This document shows positions 56,878 to 64,000 of a DNA stretch of 64,000 nucleotides, one piece after another (the first letter of the stretch is position 1; every line of letters starts with the position of its first letter). Below the pieces are notes generated by a model. That model was given only the letters and a program-made list of their open reading frames with translations. It was not told the origin of the DNA and did not search any database. The DNA is taken from assembly GCA_027422505.1 (NCBI GenBank), contig JAPQWV010000737.1:62001-126000 (forward strand). Reading direction: 5' to 3'. The translations under genes and the position numbers were made by a program. This DNA comes from Craterostigma plantagineum. Its lineage: Eukaryota > Streptophyta > Magnoliopsida > Lamiales > Linderniaceae.

Positions 56878-56952
56878 ACAAGTAGTGCGGTGAGCATGGA
56901 CGAAACACGCAATTGAAGAGTGAGCGGATTGAACGTGTGATTGAATGAAGGA

Positions 56953-57632
56953 TGAGTTCTTCGAGGTTCGAAGTTGAGAAGTTCACTGGCCTGAACGACT
57001 TCAGCCTATGGAGGTTGAAGATGAAGGCTCTACTGGTACAACAAGGCCTAATTGAGGCATTGAAGGATGAAAATCAATGCCAGCAGAATTATCAGCTGAT
57101 GAGAAGAAAAATATGATCGGGAAAGCTCATAATGTGATAATATTGAGTCTGGGAGATAAAGTACTAAGGCAGGTCGCAAAGGAAGAAACTGCTGCTGTGT
57201 TATGGCTGAAGTTGGAGAGCTTGTATATGACGAAGTCCTTGGCAAATAGATTGTACCTGAAGCAATCGCTGTATTCGTACAGAATGACAGATGAAAAATC
57301 GATCGACGAGCAGATAGATCACTTCAGTAAAATAACTATCGACTTAAAAAATATTGAGGTTGAGATAGAAGACGAAGATCAATATTATTATTGTTATGTG
57401 CTCTGCTAGAAGCTATCAACACTTCAAGGAAACTCTGTTATATGCTAACGAAACTCTATCACTCGAAGACGTGTTACCTGCAATACACTCTAAACAGCTT
57501 AATACCAGAAATGAAGTTATACCACAAGCTGCTGTAGAGAGCTTGAGTGTTAGAGGAAGATGGGAGAAACGTGAAGAAAGAAGGGAAAGAAAGACAGATC
57601 TAAGTCGAGGGGCAAGTCTAAGACGAAGATGA
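56953..57632 (+). pseudogene. gag of copia element G
   Basis: ATG at 56953 gives MSSSRFEVEKFTGLNDFSLW, the copia gag (UBN2) start, then WRLKMKALLVQQGLIEALKD. A frameshift near 57075 moves to PAELSADEKKNMIGKAHNVI and YMTKSLANRLYLKQSLYSYR. A second shift near 57400 leads to RSYQHFKETLLYANETLSLE. These are the standard landmarks of this family. Confidence 0.85.
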
Positions 57633-58132
57633 AGTGTTACCATTGTCAAGAAGAAAGGCATATAAGGCGACTCTGTCCTCAAAGACACAAGGGCTTTCAG
57701 CCAAGACCAAAGGAACGTGGAGAGGTTTCGGCTGTCTCCGATGGATATGAATCAGCAGAAGTACTAAATGTTGTTGAAGTCGATAAACACAAGGAATGGC
57801 TCTTGGATTCAGGATGCTCATTCCATATGACAGCAAAAAAATCTTGGCTAACGAATTTTAGACAAGCTGAAGGAGGCCGAGTGTTGCTAGGAAATGATAC
57901 CCCATGTAAAATTCAAGGGCTTGGATCTGTGATGTTGAAAATGCAAACAGGTAGTGAAGTTGTTCTTGATGTTGTAAGGTACATACCTGAGCTAAGGAGG
58001 AATCTAATATCCGTAGGAATGCTGGATGATCTTGGTTATGCAATCGATACACGGAATGGGCTAATGAAAGTTTTCAAAGGCTCTCTGCTCTTGATGAAAG
58101 GAGTTAAAAAAATGGTGCCTAGTCATTGCTAG
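57629..58132 (+). pseudogene. Zinc knuckle and protease of copia element G
   Basis: MKCYHCQEERHIRRLCPQR is a CX2CX4HX4C nucleocapsid knuckle. LLDSGCSFHMTAKKSW is the copia aspartic protease site (DSG), followed by LGNDTPCKIQGLGSVMLK. The frame stays open to 58132 and joins the integrase. Confidence 0.88.
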
Positions 58133-59090
58133 GTTCCACTGTAGTTGGAACTGTTTCGGTGGCAAACAAAGATTATGATAATACTGGTCTGTGGCACAGA
58201 AGGTTAGGGCATGTTAGTGAAAAGGGCTTACTCGAACTGGCGAAACAAGGACTGCTAGGTGAAGCGAAGCTTGAACGATTAAATTTCTATGAAACATGTG
58301 TTTATGGTAAATCACATAGAGTAAGCTTTGGTACTGGTAAACACAACACAAAGGGGCCTTTAGAATATATACATCCAGACCTTTGGGGGCCAGCTTCAGT
58401 GCTATCACACGGTGGCGCAAGATATTTCATGTCAATAGTTGATGATTACTCTAGAAAGGTATGGACTATCATGCTGAAAACTAAGGATAAGGCACTTGAA
58501 AAGTTTAAGTGTTGGAAGAAGGCTGTGGGACTTCAGATGAATCGAAAGGTCAAAACACTGAGAACAGACAACGGGCTTGAATTTCGTTCGAATGGTGCAA
58601 CAAGTTCTGTGAGAATGAAAGGATGAGTCATCGAACTATCCCATATACACCTCAGCAAAACGGACTTGTCGAGAGAATGAATCAAACTCTGCTCGAGAGA
58701 ACGAGGTGTATATTAATCAGCGCTGGTCTACCCAAGTCTTTTTGGGCAGAATACATAACCAAGGCAACTTACCTTGTGAATAGGTGTCCTTCAACTGCTA
58801 TTGGCTGCAAAACTCCCGAAGAAATGTGGACGGGCTCGAAGCCAAACTTGCAATATTTGAAGATTTTTGGTTGCATTGCTTATGCTCATATCAAAAGAGA
58901 TAAGCTTGAATCTAGAGCAATCATGTCCATTTTTATTGGTTACCCTAAGGGGGTAAAAGACTATAAGCTGTGGAGCTTAGAAGCTGGAACAAGAAAATGT
59001 TTCTTTAGCCGAGATGTAACATTTTTAGAATCTGAAATAGGTAGTTTTGGTAAAGGTTCTATAGCGGGGAAGTCAAATAAAAATAGTTGA
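58126..59090 (+). pseudogene. Integrase of copia element G
   Basis: GAG-pre-integrase motif TGLWHRRLGHVSEKGLLELA, zinc-binding remnant, then the catalytic core GPLEYIHPDLWGPASVLSHG, YFMSIVDDYSRKVWTIML and LRTDNGLEFRSN. A frameshift at about 58620 continues as SHRTIPYTPQQNGLVERMNQ, which bears the catalytic glutamate, and FIGYPKGVKDYKLWSLEAGT. Typical copia integrase. Confidence 0.88.
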
Positions 59091-59299
59091 ATATGATTTT
59101 CTAGAAAAAATACAGTTTGAGGTGGAGCCTAAATCAATCATTGAAAGACATCAAGAACCAGCAAATGAGGAGACTGAAGCTAATGAAAACAGTGAAGACA
59201 CAACGACTGAAAATGAATTCTCAGCAGGACCTTCTTATACTCGTGATATCTCCGACTATATGCTGACCCGAGATCGTGCCAGAAGAGATGTTAGGGCCC

Positions 59300-60540
59300 T
59301 ACTCGTATGGTGAAGCTGATGTGATAGCGTTCTCAATGGCTGAAGAGATTGGTGAAGAGCCGAAAACATATCAAGAAGCTATCACTAGCAACGAGAGAAA
59401 GTAATGGAATTCTGCGATGAATGGGGAGATGATTTTGTTGCTGAAAAATGATACCTGGGAGTTGGTTGAGAAGCCTAAGATAAAAGGATCATAGGCTGTA
59501 AATGGATTTATAAAAAGAAGCAAGAGGTCGATTCCAAAGTGAGATACAAAGCAAGGTTAGTGGGTCGAGGATTCACTCAACGTGAGGGGATCGATTATAA
59601 TGAGGTGTTCTCTCCAGTTGTTAAGCAGAGATCTATACGGTTAATGCTCTCCATGTGGCACAATTCAACTTAGAGCTCGAGCAATTAGACGTAAAAACTT
59701 TTTTTTGTATGGGAATTTGGATGAAAGGATCTTTATGCATCAACCTGAGGGGTACGTTAAATCTGGACCAGAAAATCTAGTTTGCCGACTAAAGAAATCA
59801 CTTTGAGGGTTGAAACAGAGCCCTAGGCAATGGAATAGAAGATTTGATCAGTTCATGATAAAAAACAAATTCGAAAGAAGCAGGTATGACCCGTGTATAT
59901 ACTACAAGATTCGTGAAAATCTGAAAGTATGTTACTTGCTCTTATATGTTGATAGCTTGCAAAGACATGAAGGAAATAAATACAGTCAAGCAGCTGTTGA
60001 AATCTGAGTTTGAGATGAAGGATCTCGAATCAACAAATAAAATTTTGGATATGGAAATTAAAAGAAACCGGGCAGAGCAGTACCTGAAATTACAGAAGAG
60101 TTACTTGATATCAGTGCTTGAAAGGTTTGAAATAATTGATTCAAAGACAGTTGTAGTTCCGTTAGCTGCACACTTCAAGCTAAGTAAAGGAGCTGATCAT
60201 ATAACAGAAGAGGAAAATGAATACATGAGCAGAATACCCTATGCGAATGTAGTAGGATCTGTCATGTATGCGATGGTTTGTAGGAGACTTGATCTTGCGT
60301 ATGCTTTAAGTGTGGTTAGTAGGTTCATGGCACAACCAAGGAGGGATCACTGGGTAGCTCTAAAATGGTTGCTAAAATATGTTAGAGGGACACTTGATAA
60401 AGGTTTGATATTCAAGAAGTGTCAAGGAAAACCAGGCAGCAATATGATAAATGGTGTTGACTCTGATTACGTCGGCTGTCTCGGTACCCGAAAGTCTATG
60501 ACCGGCTATGTATTCACATCATTCGGAACTGCAATAAGCT
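59300..60540 (+). pseudogene. Reverse transcriptase of copia element G
   Basis: Fragments in several frames: GCKWIYKKKQEVDSKVRYKA, RLVGRGFTQREGIDYNEVFS, SPRQWNRRFDQFMIKNKFER, then CYLLLYVDS where the normal copia YVDD is broken by a frameshift. LEVEMKDLEST-type and PYANVVGSVMYAMVCRRLDL follow at 60010-60300. The catalytic box loss makes it inactive. Confidence 0.85.
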
Positions 60541-60899
60541 AGAAAGCAACGCTTCAAAAGGTGGTTGCTTTGTCAACAACCGAGGCGGAATACATAGCGT
60601 TAACTGAAGCTGTAAAAGAAGCGATTTGGATGGAAGGAGTTGAAGGTGAACTTGTGTGAAAACAGCAGCAGATAGACATGTTCTGTGATAATCAAGGAGC
60701 CAATGATAGCGTACATCACGAGAGAACGAAACAGATTGATGTCAGGCTTCATTTTATTCGTGAGGTGGTGGATTCGGGTGAGATCACTGTCAAGAAAATT
60801 TCGACTGATCACAACCCTGCTGACATGCTCACCAAACCAGTTACAAGCAAGAAATTTGGCTACTGCTTGGACCTGGTCGGGTGTGTAAACGCTCCTTGA
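60460..60899 (+). pseudogene. RNase H of copia element G
   Basis: VDSDYVGCLGTRKSMTGYVF, a stop at 60540, VVALSTTEAEYIALTEAVKE and a second frame CDNQGANDSVHHERTKQIDV, ending ISTDHNPADMLTKPVTSKKF. All RNase H landmarks of copia pol are present but split by frame changes. Confidence 0.88.
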
Positions 60900-60951
60900 T
60901 CAAAGGGGTGCCAAGTGCCAAGGGTCAAGACATGAGTTGATGAATCAAGGT

Positions 60952-61489
60952 AGGTGGAGTATAATTCATAAACTCAGATGCTTGCAGACTGTGATCATAA
61001 CAGAGGCGGCGATTAGCTGTAGTTTCATGTTTAGATATAAGACGCTCAAGAGGTAGTAAAGAATCGCTGAGTTGACTGAGCAAGGAGGAGTCACTTACTA
61101 AATCGCTGTCACTACCAGCGTTTTGTAAAGCTGTGAGCTGAAGAAACGGTTACATGGGTATGATGAAAATACAGCAAATATGCATGTTTGTGTGTGTGCG
61201 CGATCACTTTCTAGTGCGTGTAACTTTTCTAGCGTGAGTTCCAGGAAGAGTTGTAAACATGAAAATTGTAGTCTGCTGATAGCTCTATAACCTCGATCGA
61301 TCGTCGTCAATAAAGAGCTTGATCCTTGGCCCGTGAATATAGGCTAAATCACTTAGCTAAACCACGTAATTCTGCTGTTGCTGTTCTATTTCAGTTTTGA
61401 TTTTCTGTTTTACTTCGATTGGATTCAATCACGATTGGCTGCAAACCTAAATCCACGAAACTCTTGGCTTGTTTGAGCTGCTATCCTCA
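60952..61489 (+). repeat. 3' LTR of copia element G (about 538 bp)
   Basis: Matches the 5' LTR from GTGGAGTATAATTC onward and ends CTCA just before the AAGGT duplication. Its first bases differ from the 5' LTR start (AGG versus TGT). An AAGGTAGG purine run precedes it. Confidence 0.85.
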
Positions 61490-61494
61490 AAGGT

Positions 61495-62240
61495 ATCGAA
61501 ATATTCATTTAACACCGTTTCAATGTCTACGAGTCGGCGAAGAACTGTATCTTGCCAACAAATTAGCAGCAAAAAGCTAATTCAAGTCGCGTATGACTCA
61601 TAAGGTACATTAGCACTCCAATAGCACCAAGATATGGTACTTCCGGACCAAGTAGATCTTCATCATTTGCGCGTGGTCTGAATGGATCTTTGCTCACGTC
61701 TAAATATCTAACAATCATTGGTGTGCTCATGGATGAGCTTTATCCGTGTAAAATCTTTTCAATATCTTATTCATGAAGTCTCTTGATGTACAAATACTCC
61801 ATTCTTTAAATATTCAATTTACAGTCCAAGATAAATTTTGTTTTTCCTAGATCTTTCGAACTCTTTCTTCAGACATTCAACAGCTTTCGATAACTCTTTA
61901 GGAGTTCATATTATATCGATATCATCAATATATACTGGAATAATAGCAAATTCATTATCAGATATTCACATTAATATACATGGGCAAATTTGATCATTTT
62001 TTATACCCCTCTCAATAAATAAGTGATTATACCACATTCGCCAGATTGCTTTAATCGATGAAGCGAATTGTTTTGTTTAGTGAGTACTCATCTCGCAGTC
62101 CTGAATTTTTAGGCAACTTAAATCCCTTGGGAAGTTTCATATATATCACTATCAAGTGTACCATATAATACACAGTTACAACATCCATAAGACGCATATC
62201 GAGTATTCGAGTCCTTCACGTGCTGCCAGACTAACTAAAT
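61495..62240 (-). pseudogene. Reverse transcriptase of old copia element F (right part)
   Basis: Minus strand. From right to left: IYMKLPKGFKLPKNSGLRDE, then IIPVYIDDIDII where the YxDD box is preserved, then GPEVPYLGAIGVLMYL-type text near 61640 and ARYSSSPTRRHWNGVK ending at 61500. Several stops. It is completed by RNase H at 56350-55817 once element G is removed. Confidence 0.85.
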
Positions 62241-62779
62241 AACGAAAAGTAGTCAGGAAAATATGTCTAATATTATCTTAAAAACTGACGTATCGGATAG
62301 GGCGGTTTAGCTGGCAACTGAAGTGAGAGGGTCGACGAAAGTAATGGTAATGCCAGAGATTGAAAAAAGAGTAAAAGGCAAATTTGGTGCTTAAACTAGC
62401 ACTGTTGGTGCTCAAACTTTTAAATGTGTCTTTTTAGTTTTCAACTATGCAAAACCTTTCATTTTTAGTTCTTTGACCAAATTCACCGGTTAGTTAACCG
62501 GTGGCCCAAAAACGAGGGGGTAAAAAAGTCATTACTATAAAAAAAACGAAAGAAAACTTAAACATATAGGTCTTGGACTGAAACGAAAGAGACAAACAAA
62601 AGATAAAGATGACTGGGAAAGGAGAGATGATAGAAATCAAAAGATAAATAAAAAATTGGTTAGTGCACGTAGACGTGGAAAAGTATTGTCAATTACGTCG
62701 GAATTGGCTACTCACAGAAATATGTATAGGGCTACAGGGGAAATGATCGAAAGATGCCAAGAAGTTACTCGACAATGAA
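62241..62779. other. Intergenic sequence
   Basis: The first part is a diverged continuation of element F. From 62380 a CAAATTTGGTGCTTAAAC stretch resembles a repetitive-element end, without a partner in view. No gene. Confidence 0.35.
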
Positions 62780-63110
62780 GGTCCAGTTTGGTATTGTGGT
62801 ACTCCATCGAAAATTACGACATCGTGGACTAACGAGAATCCAACACAAAGATTTGCCTGCTGCAAGAAAATATCGGTAATTTGGATGGGAATTGATCAAT
62901 TTGAAAGATTTTGTTTTTTTTTTTAATTTAACTCTTAGTTTTAGTTTTTCAGGATGAACAATATAATTTTTGGATATGGATAAACCGGATCTGTCAACGG
63001 GCGAAGGAAGTCATTTTCGGACTTTTAAGAAAAATCAACAAATTGAACGAAGATTTGGACATGATGCAAACTCAGGAATGCAAGCTATCAGAACATTGGA
63101 TGAGATGAGA
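62780..63110 (+). pseudogene. GRF-type zinc finger protein fragment
   Basis: 62795-62870 encodes CGTPSKITTSWTNENPTQRF ACC, the first half of a GRF zinc finger (CxxPSKxxTSWTxxNPxRRF). After an intron-like gap (about 62870-62950), the frame near 62953 reads EQYNFWIWINRICQRAKEVI and GLLRKINKLN, its second half with the following helix. The final cysteine-containing part (C..FFEW) is altered and frames are inconsistent with the ORF 62970-63278. GRF-finger genes are often linked to transposons in plants. Confidence 0.5.
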
Positions 63111-63741
63111 AATGAAAACTTCAAACTCAATGTGGAAAACTTGAAGATGAAGAAAGAAAAAAGAAGATTGAAAACCATATGGTATTCTTTAATTTTTTGT
63201 TGTGTTTGTTGGCTTGTTTGTTCATCCAATGGCAGAAGTGTTAAGTCACGTTTCTTGCAACTGATGATGTTATATTAGAAACTTGTATGAAATTCTTGGC
63301 TTTTATTGATCTTTTTGCATCTGTTCAGAAGTTATTGTTGTTTACAAAATAAATTTCATCATACTTTCAAGATTTGGCAAATTGTGCAGTTCAGAATTAT
63401 GATTTTGGTAAGAATTGTTTGTTCATCCAGTGAAAGCAGATTGACATTATCAAAAGTTCAAATTTTCATTAGCTTCATCAGTTCAGAATGTTTTTAGAAA
63501 ACAACAATTGTTCCTATTAACTCAAAACACATAACCAACAACAGTTTCAATATGCTCAAAACACATTCGAAACAACGTCAAGTCATCATCTACGACAAAA
63601 GATAACATGTTTGTTAATCGGTCTCTTCCCCACATTCGTTCTCCAACATTCCTTCGTTTTCCTGTCCAACGACCAACCTTGTATGGCGGCTCTTTTTGCA
63701 GATACTCGTAATTAAAATTAATTGCAATCTTCTCAGCCTAA

Positions 63742-64000
63742 TCAATTTTTTCTTGGGCTAACTGGCTTGGAACTAGAAGGTTGAGCAGCTGTTCGATTTT
63801 TGCCTCTAAATTAATAAAAAAAAATTAGTATAATATCATAATAACTTGGATGAACAAAAATCATTCATGTACACTGCCTCGAATTGTGACCCTGGACGCC
63901 ACATTTGGAGCATGTAATAACAATTTGTCTTCTCATTCTAAATGCACCATCATCTCTCGTATGTCCGATTGGGTCAATTCTTCTTTTAGTGCGAGGTTGC
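63742..64000 (-). CDS. C-terminus of a MULE-type transposase with zinc knuckle (partial)
   Basis: Two minus-strand exons: 64000-63873 (runs off the window) and 63803-63742. The first encodes RRIDPIGHTRDDGAFRMRRQ and then CSKCGVQGHNSRQC, a perfect CX2CX4HX4C zinc knuckle whose final Cys codon spans the intron. The second adds KNRTAAQPSSSKPVSPRK and a stop at 63742-63744. GT-AG splice sites fit. This is the usual C-terminal end of MuDR-type proteins. If the intron is not real, the frame stops at 63865. Confidence 0.55.

Larger units (their letters stand above)
56356..61489 (+). mobile_element. Ty1/copia element G (5134 bp) nested in element F
   Basis: Two LTRs (56356-56877 and about 60952-61489), gag, protease, integrase, reverse transcriptase and RNase H between them. 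An exact 5-bp duplication AAGGT flanks it (56351-56355 and 61490-61494). Removing the element restores the reading of the interrupted copia protein (RYL joined to QGATDM on the minus strand). Frameshifts and stops mark it as inactive; LTRs differ at about 7% of positions by eye. Confidence 0.92.

Noticed and set aside
1..64000. A new defence, toxin or secretion system
   Set aside because: No such gene sets are present; the unusual features here are transposon architectures and ordinary plant genes.

Overview
This is nuclear DNA of a flowering plant, almost certainly a eudicot. The evidence is spliced GT-AG genes of plant families (ataxin-2-like CID, RBP45, FAD4), plant-specific LTR retrotransposon lineages (Athila and Tat in Ty3/gypsy, plus Ty1/copia), hAT, Mutator and Stowaway elements, and a scrap of plastid 5S rRNA. 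The species cannot be named from this window. No prokaryotic operon, CRISPR array or phage-like system is present.

Layout. 1-10586: an Athila-type element (A) on the minus strand, gag to integrase plus a third ORF, broken by frameshifts; its 3' LTR lies beyond the left edge. 10587-14853: leader, primer-binding site and 5' LTR of a second gypsy-type element (B, minus), with three abutting minisatellites and a fourth short array. 14958-15696: solo Tat LTR. 15886-17033: Mutator-type TIR element built on internal repeats. 17378-17545: first exon of a calcium-dependent protein kinase, cut short. 17885-19060: Mutator remnant with a plant-mobile-domain fragment. 19323-24887: a second Athila copy (D) in the order 3' end - LTR - 5' end. 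25310-26022: the other LTR of element B, now inverted relative to the first but carrying the same 5-bp target duplication. 26134-26433: hAT MITE and plastid 5S fragment. About 27140-34727: Tat-lineage element (C, minus) with dual RNase H and an antisense extra ORF. 35180-37097: a Mutator MITE and an LTR-like block.

The right half is gene-bearing. 37651-41704 is an ataxin-2/CID-type gene (11 exons, Lsm domain and PAM2 motif). 42147-44980 is a cluster of four small DNA transposons. 45385-48770 is an RBP45-type triple-RRM gene (6 exons). 49595-50452 (plus) and 52844-53551 (minus) are two intronless FAD4-family desaturase genes, converging. 55800-62240 is an old copia element (minus) split by a younger copia element (plus, 56356-61489) with a 5-bp target duplication. 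62780-64000 holds a GRF zinc-finger fragment and the C-terminus of a zinc-knuckle MULE-type protein running off the right edge.

How it fits together: the left 37 kb is nested and rearranged transposon DNA; the right 27 kb is a gene island. CID and RBP45 both belong to mRNA/poly(A)-binding biology, since a PAM2 motif binds poly(A)-binding protein and RBP45 binds RNA. The FAD4 pair belongs to plastid phosphatidylglycerol lipid metabolism. Nothing suggests these genes form a functional cluster.
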